Origin: JBBSTY01 sp038235385
Lineage (GTDB): Bacteria > Actinomycetota > Acidimicrobiia > Acidimicrobiales > Acidimicrobilacustridaceae
Length of the DNA: 5,360 nucleotides
Assembly: GCA_038235385.1 (NCBI GenBank)
Contig: JBBSTY010000188.1
Span: forward strand, 1 to 5,360
Direction of reading: 5' to 3'
Shown here: positions 1 to 5,360 of the stretch, piece after piece
How positions within the stretch are numbered: the first letter of the stretch is position 1
How the letters are laid out: every line of letters begins with the position of its first letter
The notes under the pieces: model-generated
What the model was told of the DNA's origin: nothing
What the model saw: only the letters and a program-made list of their open reading frames with translations
Databases searched by the model: none
Program-made: the position numbers and the translations under genes

Positions 1-434
1 ATGGTCTGGCTCGGGTCGACGCCGTTGGCGACGATCACCTTGACCTCGTCGGGCGGCACCTTCGTGACCGGGGTCTTCGGCACCGTGGTGCCCTGCTGGG
101 CCGCCGTCGTGGTGGGCGCCAGATCGCGATCGTCGGGCGTCGTGGTGGCGACCGGTCCGGAGGTGGCGACCGTTTCGGTCGCGTCGTGGGAGAAGCCCTG
201 CCAGAAGATCAGGAGTCCGACCACGACGGTCACGGCGATCACGGCCACCCCGCGGGTGGTGGCCTGACGGTCGTCGATCGGCGGCGTGGCCGACGTCTTC
301 GACGCCGTGGATGCGGCGCGCTTCTTCGTGCCCGAGGACGAACCCGCCGGCCGCTTCTTGGCGACCTTCTTGACGGGGCGCTTCGGCCGCGGCGGCGCCG
401 GCTCGGAGCCGGACGGTGGTCCGGGTTCGCTCAC
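1..434 (-). CDS. LytR C-terminal (LytR_C) domain membrane protein, VirR-like, 3' end missing
   Basis: Partial gene; 144 codons are visible and the C-terminus lies beyond the left edge. The visible protein has three parts. Residues 1-60 are a cytoplasmic-looking tail rich in Pro, Lys, Arg, Ser and Ala (PKRPVKKVAKKRP at 17-29). Residues 62-78 form one hydrophobic membrane segment ending in FW. An extracytoplasmic Thr/Pro-rich stalk (about 84-128) then leads into VKVIVANG at 131-138, which resembles the first strand of the LytR_C domain (PF13399). The GTG start is fixed by an in-frame TAG only 9 nt upstream, which is the stop of the DUF3263 gene. Such single-domain LytR_C proteins lack the LCP catalytic domain. 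The mycobacterial member VirR (Rv0431, about 164 aa as I recall) affects cell-wall structure and vesicle release; the same role here is inferred from architecture and neighbour. Family call is fairly sure, exact function is not. Confidence 0.8.
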   Translation of the reverse strand, partial: MSEPGPPSGSEPAPPRPKRPVKKVAKKRPAGSSSGTKKRAASTASKTSATPPIDDRQATTRGVAVIAVTVVVGLLIFWQGFSHDATETVATSGPVATTTPDDRDLAPTTTAAQQGTTVPKTPVTKVPPDEVKVIVANGVDPSQT

Positions 435-443
435 GGTCGCCGC

Positions 444-704
444 CTACTCGCCGGCTCGGTCACTCGCCTGGTAACCCTCGTGACGTGCCCGGCGGCGGCG
501 GTCGCGAAGGCGCCGGAGGCGACGGACCACGAGCGGGTTGTACTCGTAGGCGGCGTCCGTCTCGAGCAGCTCGTTGAGGATCTGGTAGTAGCGCGTGGCC
601 GACAGCTCGAACCGCTCACCGATGAGTTGCTCCTTGGGACCGGACTCAGCCCACCAGGAGCTCTCGAAGTCGAGGATGGCGCGATCGCGCTCCGTCAGGT
701 CCAT
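444..704 (-). CDS. DUF3263 family protein
   Basis: Complete 86-residue protein matching the actinobacterial DUF3263 family (PF11662): it opens MDLTERDRAILDFES, continues through WW at 17-18, SATRYYQILNELL at about 35-47 and NPLVVRRLRRLRDRRRRAR at about 56-74. The family has no established biochemical function. The ERF-x-SATRYYQILNEL stretch looks like a small helix-turn-helix, and the very basic C-terminal third would suit nucleic-acid contact; both are inference. The ATG start is directly followed by the family's conserved N-terminus and has no Shine-Dalgarno sequence. A promoter-like pair of hexamers lies just upstream, ending 8 nt before the ATG, so the mRNA could be leaderless. The stop codon lies 9 nt before the GTG of the LytR_C gene in the same frame, indicating co-transcription. 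I recall the same pair in M. tuberculosis as Rv0430-Rv0431. Confidence 0.88.
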   Translation of the reverse strand: MDLTERDRAILDFESSWWAESGPKEQLIGERFELSATRYYQILNELLETDAAYEYNPLVVRRLRRLRDRRRRARHEGYQASDRAGE

Positions 705-741
705 GCAGAGGAAGGATGGTGCAGTGACCGGTCCATTGCAA
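705..741 (-). promoter_or_regulatory. Candidate promoter of the DUF3263-LytR_C pair
   Basis: On the minus strand, TTGCAA (741-736, four of six matches to TTGACA) is separated by exactly 17 bp from CATCCT (718-713, which has the key A and final T of a -10 box). The hexamer ends 8 nt before the ATG of the DUF3263 gene, so transcription would start within a few bases of the start codon. The match is modest and no transcript data support it. A short 5-bp hairpin (GGACC/GGTCC, 760-742) sits just upstream, between the CWC stop codon and the -35 box. Confidence 0.35.
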
Positions 742-761
742 GGACCCTCACCCTCGGTCCG

Positions 762-980
762 CTAGCCGTCGTCACGCGTCGATGTGGTGGCCACCGAAAC
801 GCCGACCCCGGTGGCCGCTGCCTCGTCCAGACATGCCGGGCACACGCAGTCGCTCGCCACCGATCCGAGCGCGGCCCGCCCTTCGGCGGGGACCGCCACG
901 GACTCGCACCAGCACGCCTCGGGATCGTCGACCCGACAGCGGAACCGGTCGCCACAGCCTTCGCACCGCAGTTCACGCAT
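762..980 (-). CDS. Small cysteine-rich CWC family protein
   Basis: A 72-residue protein with eight cysteines in the order C6-x2-C9-x5-C15-x7-C23-x-C25-x19-C45-x-C47-x2-C50. CEGCGDRFRC, CWC and CVCPACL fit the Cys_rich_CWC family (PF14375), whose name comes from its CWC motif. The spaced CxxC and CxC pairs suggest zinc or other metal binding; no reaction is known for the family. The tail after residue 52 is Ala/Thr/Val-rich with no motif. I chose the ATG at 980 because the conserved region begins at once and a TAGGAT hexamer lies 8 nt upstream. An in-frame ATG at 1022 would add 14 residues (MGVRPATGLVGSVP) with no family match. The gene lies 60 nt after the ABC-F stop on the same strand and may be co-transcribed with it. 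No signal peptide or membrane segment is visible, so it is probably cytoplasmic. Confidence 0.78.
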   Translation of the reverse strand: MRELRCEGCGDRFRCRVDDPEACWCESVAVPAEGRAALGSVASDCVCPACLDEAAATGVGVSVATTSTRDDG

Positions 981-1040
981 CGGCACCGATCCTACAAGAC
1001 CCGTTGCCGGGCGAACGCCCACCTCCCGGCGATCGAGGGC

Positions 1041-2648
1041 TCACGCCAGCTCCACCAGGTCGAGCATCTCGTCGCTGAAGTAGTCGAGCTGGCCCTCGGG
1101 CATGAGCAGGACGCGGTCGGGGGCGAGCGCCCGCACGAAGTCCTTGTCGTGGCTCACGATGATCATGGTGCCCGGCCAGGCGGCGAGCGCCTCCCCGGTG
1201 GCGGTGCGCGACATCGGGTCGAGGTTGTTGGTGGGCTCGTCGAGCAGCAGCAGGTTGTGCGTGCCCGCCACCAGCTGGGCCAGCGCCAACTTGGTCTTCT
1301 CGCCGCCCGACAACGAGTCGGCGTCCTGGAACACCTTGTCGCCGCTCAACCCGAACATGCCGAGCAGCGCCCGGAGGGCTTCGTCGCCCAGCGGCGACTC
1401 CTCGCGCATGTGGGCGAGCAGGCCCTTGCCGGCCACGATGCCCTCGTGCTCCTGGGCGTAGTAGCCGACCGACACGTTGTGCCCGACGGTGACCTCACCG
1501 ATGTCGGGTTCGGTGCGACCGGCGAGGAGCTTCAACAGCGTGGTCTTGCCCGCGCCGTTGAGCCCCATGATGAGGAGGCGCTCGCCACGCCCGACGTCGA
1601 AGCTGACGTCGGAGAACACGTCGAGCGACCCGAACGCCTTCCAGAGCTCGCTGGCGGTGATGACGGTTCGGCCGCACGGTGGCGGGTCGGGGAACGACAG
1701 CGCCAGCGTGCGCCGGTGGGACGGACCCTCGACCTTGTTGGCCTTCAGCTTCGCGGCCCGCGTGTCGAGGCTCTTGGCCACGCGCGCCCGCTTGGCGGTC
1801 TGGCCGCGCATCGAGTCGGCGAGCGTGGTGATGCGGGCGATCTCGCTCGCCTGGCGCGCCGACAGCTTGGCCAGGCGCTCCTCGTCGCGGTCCCGGGCGG
1901 TGAGGTAGTTGGAGTACGTGCCCTTGTACTCGATGATCTCGCCCGCCGCCTCCTCCTCCTCCCGGTCCAGGTGGATCACCCGGGTGATCGCCTCGTCGAG
2001 GAGATCGAGGTCGTGGGAGATCACGAGCAGGGCACCGCGGTACTCGCGCAGGAACTTGAGCAACCAGTCCCGGGCATCGGCATCGAGGTGGTTCGTGGGC
2101 TCGTCGAGGAGCAGGAGGTCGCTGCCGCCGAAGAGGATCCGAGCCAGCTCCAGACGACGACGCTCGCCGCCCGACAGCGCCCCGAGCGTGAAGTCGAGCC
2201 GATCGGGTCGCAGGCCGAGCCCGTCGACGAGGCGCCGCACGTCGGACTCCGCGGCGTACCCGCCGTCGACCTCGAAGCGCTCCTGGGCGTTGGTGAAGCG
2301 CTCGATGTTTCGCTCGGAGGGGTCCTCCTCGAGCGCCAGCCGAAGCTTCTCGAGGTTCGAGGCCGCCTCGTCGAGGCCGCGGCCCGACAGCACGTGCTGG
2401 AGGCAGTTGGTGTCGTCGGGGATGGCGTCGGCACGGGGGTCCTGGGAGAGGTACCCGGTGCCACCCTCGCGCTTCACGACACCCGCCTTGGGTGCGACGG
2501 CCCCGCCCAGCACCTTGAACAGCGTGGTCTTGCCGGCACCGTTGCGACCAACCAGTCCGACCTTGTCGCCGGCGCGCACCTGGAAGGTCACATCGTCCAC
2601 GATGGTCTTGCCACCGATCTCGACCTCGAGCTTGCTCACCGACAGCAC
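1041..2648 (-). CDS. ABC-F family ATP-binding protein
   Basis: A soluble 535-residue protein with two ATP-binding cassettes and no membrane segment, the hallmark of ABC-F ATPases that act on the ribosome. Cassette 1 has Walker A GRNGAGKTT (34-42), signature LSGGE (158-162), Walker B and D-loop LLLLDEPTNHLD (178-189) and switch His 212. Cassette 2 has GLNGAGKTT (362-370), LSGGE (446-450), LLLLDEPTNNLD (466-477) and His 500. Between them, residues about 245-315 form a charged, probably helical linker, the part that in studied ABC-F proteins reaches the peptidyl-tRNA. All catalytic motifs are intact. The GTG at 2648 gives the N-terminus VLSVSKLEVEIGGKTI, matching actinobacterial relatives; a GTG at 2639 is the alternative, and the further upstream open frame has no family character. 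Relatives include EttA-like translation factors and antibiotic-resistance proteins; nothing here decides between them. It is divergent from the tRNA-Thr gene, with 121 nt between. Confidence 0.93.
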   Translation of the reverse strand: MLSVSKLEVEIGGKTIVDDVTFQVRAGDKVGLVGRNGAGKTTLFKVLGGAVAPKAGVVKREGGTGYLSQDPRADAIPDDTNCLQHVLSGRGLDEAASNLEKLRLALEEDPSERNIERFTNAQERFEVDGGYAAESDVRRLVDGLGLRPDRLDFTLGALSGGERRRLELARILFGGSDLLLLDEPTNHLDADARDWLLKFLREYRGALLVISHDLDLLDEAITRVIHLDREEEEAAGEIIEYKGTYSNYLTARDRDEERLAKLSARQASEIARITTLADSMRGQTAKRARVAKSLDTRAAKLKANKVEGPSHRRTLALSFPDPPPCGRTVITASELWKAFGSLDVFSDVSFDVGRGERLLIMGLNGAGKTTLLKLLAGRTEPDIGEVTVGHNVSVGYYAQEHEGIVAGKGLLAHMREESPLGDEALRALLGMFGLSGDKVFQDADSLSGGEKTKLALAQLVAGTHNLLLLDEPTNNLDPMSRTATGEALAAWPGTMIIVSHDKDFVRALAPDRVLLMPEGQLDYFSDEMLDLVELA

Positions 2649-2769
2649 CCATCCAGTCAAGCAGCGAACGGCGCCAGAGCCTCCATCGGTTCGCCGTCCG
2701 GCGGAGGATCCCGATCGCGCCCGGGGTCTGGCACACTGGCCCATCCGGTCGTCGCCGATCGGTCATCGC

Positions 2770-2845
2770 GCCCGAGTAGCTCAGTTGGCAGAGCACTTCT
2801 CTTGTAAAGAAGATGTCGTCGGTTCGATTCCGGCCTCGGGCTCCA
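2770..2845 (+). tRNA. trnT: tRNA-Thr (anticodon TGT)
   Basis: A complete 76-nt cloverleaf. The acceptor stem pairs GCCCGAG (2770-2776) with CTCGGGC (2835-2841), followed by discriminator T and an encoded CCA (2843-2845). The D stem is GCTC/GAGC (2779-2782 with 2791-2794) with GG in the loop. The anticodon stem CTTCT/AGAAG encloses the loop CTTGTAA, giving anticodon TGT at 2803-2805, which reads ACA and, by wobble, other threonine codons. The T stem GTCGG/CCGGC closes the loop TTCGATT. All stems pair, with a single T-G wobble in the T stem. No intron and no duplicated 3' end that would mark an integrated element are seen in the window. Confidence 0.97.
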
Positions 2846-2867
2846 CTCCCGCCGCGGCCCGATGATC

Positions 2868-2907
2868 CCCGCCGCCCGATCCGGTGTGCGCACGTCGGGA
2901 CGGCGGG
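2868..2907 (+). terminator. Hairpin downstream of tRNA-Thr, possible terminator without T-tract
   Basis: CCCGCCGCCCGA (2868-2879) pairs with TCGGG plus CGGCGGG (2895-2899 and 2901-2907), giving 12 base pairs with one bulged A at 2900 and a 15-nt loop. The loop itself contains the small palindrome GTGCGCAC. No run of T follows, so if it ends the tRNA transcript it does so in the manner proposed for GC-rich actinobacteria. It could equally be a leader structure of the acetyltransferase 44 nt further on. Confidence 0.35.
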
Positions 2908-2950
2908 CGTCGACCACCGCCCGAGCCGCTCCTTCGGCCACCATGGGCGC

Positions 2951-3499
2951 ATGGCCTCCGAGCTCGAGAAGATGCTGTCCGGACACGACTACGTCGCGAA
3001 CGACCCCGAGCTGGCGGCCATGAGCGACCGCTGCCGTCGCGCGGTGCACGCCTACAACGCCGAGCTCGACCTCGACCGGCGCGACGAGCTGCTGCGCGAC
3101 CTGTTCGGATCGGTCGGGGCCGACGTCACCATCCGATCCCCGTTCGCGTGCGACTACGGCTCGTTCATCGAGATCGGCGCCGGCTCGTTCATGAACGTGG
3201 GCGGTGTGATCCTCGATTGCGCGCCCGTCACCATCGGGGCCGACGTGCAGATGGGGCCGGGCGTGCAGCTCCTCACCGCCGACCACCCCCGCGATCCCGA
3301 CCGGCGCCGCCTCGGCGTGGAGGCGGCCCGGCCCATCACCATCGGCGACAACGTGTGGCTCGGCGGCGGGGTCATCGTGTGCCCCGGGGTCACCATCGGC
3401 GCCGACACCATCATCGGCGCCGGCAGCGTCGTCACCCGCGACGTGCCCGCCGACGTCACCGCGGTGGGCAACCCCTGCCGCGTCCTCCCGGACCGCTGA
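2951..3499 (+). CDS. Sugar O-acetyltransferase, Maa/LacA/NodL family
   Basis: A 182-residue protein, the usual length for maltose, galactoside and NodL-type acetyltransferases, which move acetyl from acetyl-CoA to a sugar hydroxyl as soluble trimers. Residues about 4-54 match the N-terminal helical Mac domain (MLSGHDYVANDPEL, then LDRRDELLRDLFGSVG). From about 58 on come hexapeptide repeats of a left-handed beta-helix: IEIGAG (73-78), VTIGAD (93-98), ITIGDN (129-134), VTIGAD (147-152) and TIIGAG (153-158). The expected catalytic histidine is His112 in TADHPRD, and the C-terminus has the usual AVGNPCRVL. The ATG at 2951 starts exactly at the family N-terminus; frame stays open upstream through the tRNA, but that part has no family character. 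No Shine-Dalgarno sequence is visible. The acceptor sugar cannot be told from sequence; neighbours give no sugar pathway. It could make a thiogalactoside, maltose or cell-surface sugar acetyl ester. Confidence 0.93.
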   Translation: MASELEKMLSGHDYVANDPELAAMSDRCRRAVHAYNAELDLDRRDELLRDLFGSVGADVTIRSPFACDYGSFIEIGAGSFMNVGGVILDCAPVTIGADVQMGPGVQLLTADHPRDPDRRRLGVEAARPITIGDNVWLGGGVIVCPGVTIGADTIIGAGSVVTRDVPADVTAVGNPCRVLPDR

Positions 3500-3515
3500 C
3501 CCGACGGCTCCGGCC

Positions 3516-3540
3516 GACGAGTCGGGCGGACGAGTCGGGC
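3516..3540 (+). repeat. Two tandem 12-13 bp repeats
   Basis: GACGAGTCGGGC occurs at 3516-3527 and again at 3529-3540, a 13-bp period, with a degenerate third start (GACGAAGGGC, 3542-3551). It lies in the gap between the acetyltransferase and the oxidoreductase gene. The first copy can also pair with CCCGAC at 3500-3505. It may be slippage in GC-rich DNA or a small operator; the sequence does not decide. Confidence 0.5.
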
Positions 3541-3551
3541 CGACGAAGGGC

Positions 3552-3585
3552 CCGGCGGCGCGCCCGAGCACGAGCGCGCCGCCGG
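3552..3585 (+). terminator. Perfect 12-bp inverted repeat, probable terminator
   Basis: CCGGCGGCGCGC (3552-3563) and GCGCGCCGCCGG (3574-3585) are perfect reverse complements around a 10-nt loop, giving a very stable all-GC stem. It begins 52 nt after the acetyltransferase stop and ends 25 nt before the next start. There is no T-tract. Position and stability fit an end-of-transcript hairpin, which would make the oxidoreductase gene the first of its own unit; a regulatory leader or protein site is the alternative. Confidence 0.55.
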
Positions 3586-3610
3586 ACAGCGACGGGTAGC
3601 GTTCGCAGAC

Positions 3611-5360
3611 ATGGGCAACAGCATCCTGGGCCACCGCGTGACCCGCCGTGAGGACCCGGCCATGCTCACCGCCGGAGGCACCTACGTCGACGACATCGTC
3701 CCCGACGGCGCCCTGTTCGTCACCTTCGTGCGTTCCACCGTGGCGCACGCCACCATCGCCGAGCTCGACCCGTCCGAGGCGTTGGGCTCGCCCGGCGTCG
3801 TCGCCGTGGTCACCGCCGACGATGTCGACCTGCCCGACCTGGTGCCGACCCCACCGGTCTCCCCGGAGCTCCCCCGGCCACTGCTGGCTCGCGGCGTCGT
3901 CCGCTTCGTCGGCGAACCCATCGCCGCGGTCCTGTCCGAGACCCGTGCCCAGGGCGTGGACGCGGCCGAGCTCGTCATCGTCGACTACGACCCGTTGCCC
4001 CCGGTCGTCGGCGCCCGCCGGGCGCTCGAGGACGACGCTCCCCTCCTGTTCCCCGCCACCGGCTCGAACCTGGCGATGGAGATCGAGTCCCGCCTCCCGA
4101 TCTCCTTCGACGACTGCGAGGTGGTGGTCACCCAACGCATGCGCAACCAACGGCTGGCGGCGGCGCCGATCGAACCACGCTCCTCCTCGGCGTACTGGAC
4201 CGACGAGGGTCGGTTGGTCCAGCACATCTCGTGCCAGGGCGCGCACCCGATCCGCGACGAGGTGGCCGCCCTCTACGGCCTCGCCCCCGAGGACGTCCGG
4301 GTCGTGTGTCCCGATGTCGGCGGCGGGTTCGGCGCCAAGTCGTCGCCCTACGCCGAAGGGCTGCTGCTCGGTTGGCTCGCCCGCCACACCGGTCGGCCGG
4401 TTCGGTGGATGGACACGCGCACCGAGAACATGATGGCGATGGGCCACGGACGCGCTCAGGACCAGGTCGTCACCATCGGCGGGTCGCGCGACGGCACCAT
4501 CGAGCGGTACCGCCTCGAGGTCGTCCAGGACGCCGGGGCCTACCCCACCATGGGCGCGGTGCTCCCGTGGATGACCCGCACCATGCTCACCGGGGTCTAC
4601 GACCTCTCCGACGTCGAGTTCTCGGCCCGGTCGGTGGCCACCACCACCACGCCCACGGTCGCCTACCGGGGTGCCGGCCGACCGGAGGCCGCCGCAGCGA
4701 TCGAACGCGCCGTCGACCTCTTCGCCACCGAGATCGGGATGGATCCGGCCGAGGTCCGTCGGCGCAACCTGGTGCCGCGCGATGCCTTCCCCTACACGAC
4801 CGCCATGGGGACGCAGTACGACGTGGGCGACTACGAGGGTGCGCTCGATCGGGTGCTCGATGCGGCCGGCTACGCCGATCTCCGAGCCGAGCAGGCGGCG
4901 CGGCGCGACGCCGGCAACCCTCGCCAGCTCGGCATCGGTCTCGCGGTGTACGTCGAGATCACCGCCTTCGGCGGAGGCTCCGAGTACGGGTCGGTCCAGA
5001 TCCGCCCGGACGGATCCGCGCGGGTGCTCACCGGCTCCAACCCCTACGGGCAGGGGCACCACACGGCGTGGGCGATGCTGGTGAGCGAGCGGCTGGGCAT
5101 CGACATCGACCAGATCGAGGTCGTGCACGGCGACACCGACATCGTTCCCACGGGGTCGATCACCGGCGGTTCACGGTCCGTCCAGATCGCCGGGGCGGCG
5201 GTCGACGACGCCGCCGTCAAGGTGCTCGACCAGGCGCGGGCACGCGCCTCGGACCTGCTCGAAGCGGCGGTCGACGACATCGTGCTCGGAACCGGAGCCC
5301 TCGCCGGACGGTTCCACGTCGCCGGCACCCCGGCGATCTCGATCGGCTGGGAGGACATCG
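3611..5360 (+). CDS. Molybdenum hydroxylase large subunit, form II CoxL-like (xanthine dehydrogenase family), 3' end missing
   Basis: The first 583 codons of a protein usually about 760-800 residues long; the frame is open to the right edge. The start MGNSILGHRVTRREDPAML followed by TAGGTYVDDI is typical of CoxL-like subunits. Residues about 18-125 are the aldehyde oxidase/xanthine dehydrogenase a/b hammerhead (PF01315), followed by the molybdopterin-binding domains. PDVGGGFGAK (234-243) is the cofactor-binding glycine loop; GQGHHT (480-485) belongs to the second cofactor domain; Gln209 in SCQGAH probably corresponds to CoxL Gln240. The active-site loop reads AYRGAGR (351-357), the form II signature, with Gly354 where CO dehydrogenase has its copper-ligand Cys388. 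The catalytic glutamate expected near the C-terminus is outside the window. The enzyme would work with FAD and 2Fe-2S subunits, which must lie downstream if present. Substrate unknown; CO oxidation is not supported by this loop. A TAGCGT hexamer at 3597-3602 lies 8 nt before the ATG; there is no Shine-Dalgarno sequence. Confidence 0.92.
   Translation, partial: MGNSILGHRVTRREDPAMLTAGGTYVDDIVPDGALFVTFVRSTVAHATIAELDPSEALGSPGVVAVVTADDVDLPDLVPTPPVSPELPRPLLARGVVRFVGEPIAAVLSETRAQGVDAAELVIVDYDPLPPVVGARRALEDDAPLLFPATGSNLAMEIESRLPISFDDCEVVVTQRMRNQRLAAAPIEPRSSSAYWTDEGRLVQHISCQGAHPIRDEVAALYGLAPEDVRVVCPDVGGGFGAKSSPYAEGLLLGWLARHTGRPVRWMDTRTENMMAMGHGRAQDQVVTIGGSRDGTIERYRLEVVQDAGAYPTMGAVLPWMTRTMLTGVYDLSDVEFSARSVATTTTPTVAYRGAGRPEAAAAIERAVDLFATEIGMDPAEVRRRNLVPRDAFPYTTAMGTQYDVGDYEGALDRVLDAAGYADLRAEQAARRDAGNPRQLGIGLAVYVEITAFGGGSEYGSVQIRPDGSARVLTGSNPYGQGHHTAWAMLVSERLGIDIDQIEVVHGDTDIVPTGSITGGSRSVQIAGAAVDDAAVKVLDQARARASDLLEAAVDDIVLGTGALAGRFHVAGTPAISIGWEDI

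Noticed and set aside
2649..2744. N-terminal extension of the ABC-F gene to the ATG at 2744
   Set aside because: The extra 32 residues (Arg/Gly/Ser-rich) have no family character and would approach the divergent tRNA promoter region; the GTG at 2648 gives the expected N-terminus.
186..2807. An 873-codon open frame on the plus strand opposite the ABC-F, CWC, DUF3263 and LytR_C genes
   Set aside because: It spans four recognised genes and their gaps on the other strand, runs into the tRNA, and has repetitive composition with no motif. It is a shadow frame.
2821..2845. tRNA 3' end as an integration site of a mobile element
   Set aside because: I saw no second copy of the tRNA tail, no integrase and no phage or plasmid gene in the window.
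2813..2950. Upstream extension of the acetyltransferase reading frame to an ATG inside the tRNA
   Set aside because: It would overlap the tRNA gene and adds 46 residues unlike the family, whereas the ATG at 2951 gives the standard length and N-terminus.
1495..2952. A 485-codon minus-strand open frame overlapping the tRNA and the first part of the ABC-F gene
   Set aside because: It includes the other familiar reverse-tRNA false peptide (GRNRTDDIFFTREVLCQLSYSG region) and then an Arg/Pro/Gly-rich shifted-frame copy of the ABC-F gene.
2657..5128. An 823-codon open frame on the minus strand opposite the acetyltransferase and the molybdenum enzyme gene
   Set aside because: Its product is low-complexity (Gly, Asp, His, Arg, Val rich) with no domain, and it lies opposite two clearly recognised genes. 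Its distal part even reads through the reverse of the tRNA (ESNRRHLLYKRSALPTELLG), a well-known false protein. It is a by-product of high GC codon bias.

Overview
This is a high-GC, densely coding window whose gene families point to an actinobacterium (Actinomycetota). The strongest pointers are a DUF3263 protein directly followed by a membrane-anchored LytR_C-domain protein (the pair I recall as Rv0430-Rv0431/virR in Mycobacterium tuberculosis), an actinobacterial-style ABC-F ATPase, weak or absent Shine-Dalgarno sequences and GTG starts. A lineage such as Acidimicrobiia would fit, but that is a guess.

The left half (1-2648) is read entirely on the minus strand. In transcription order it holds an ABC-F ATPase (2648-1041), a small eight-cysteine CWC-type protein (980-762), a DUF3263 protein (704-444) and a LytR_C-domain protein (434 to beyond the left edge). 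The last two are closely coupled, with 9 nt between stop and start, and share a reading frame. A candidate promoter lies just upstream of the DUF3263 gene, so that pair may form its own transcription unit.

The right half is read on the plus strand. A tRNA-Thr (anticodon TGT, CCA encoded) at 2770-2845 starts a divergent arrangement with the ABC-F gene. It is followed by a hexapeptide-repeat sugar O-acetyltransferase of the Maa/LacA/NodL family (2951-3499), a GC-rich gap with a perfect 12-bp inverted repeat, and the first 583 codons of a molybdenum hydroxylase large subunit (3611 to beyond the right edge). This last protein carries the AYRGAGR active-site loop typical of form II CoxL-like proteins, not the AYRCSFR loop of true aerobic CO dehydrogenase, so its substrate is open.

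The genes do not form one pathway. They look like ordinary chromosomal neighbours: translation (ABC-F, tRNA), cell envelope (LytR_C protein), a small probable metal-binding protein, sugar acetylation, and molybdenum-cofactor oxidation chemistry. I saw no mobile element, CRISPR array or defence system and no convincing new system. The points most worth a second look are the form II loop, the in-frame DUF3263/LytR_C junction and a repeated -10-to-start spacing that suggests leaderless transcripts.
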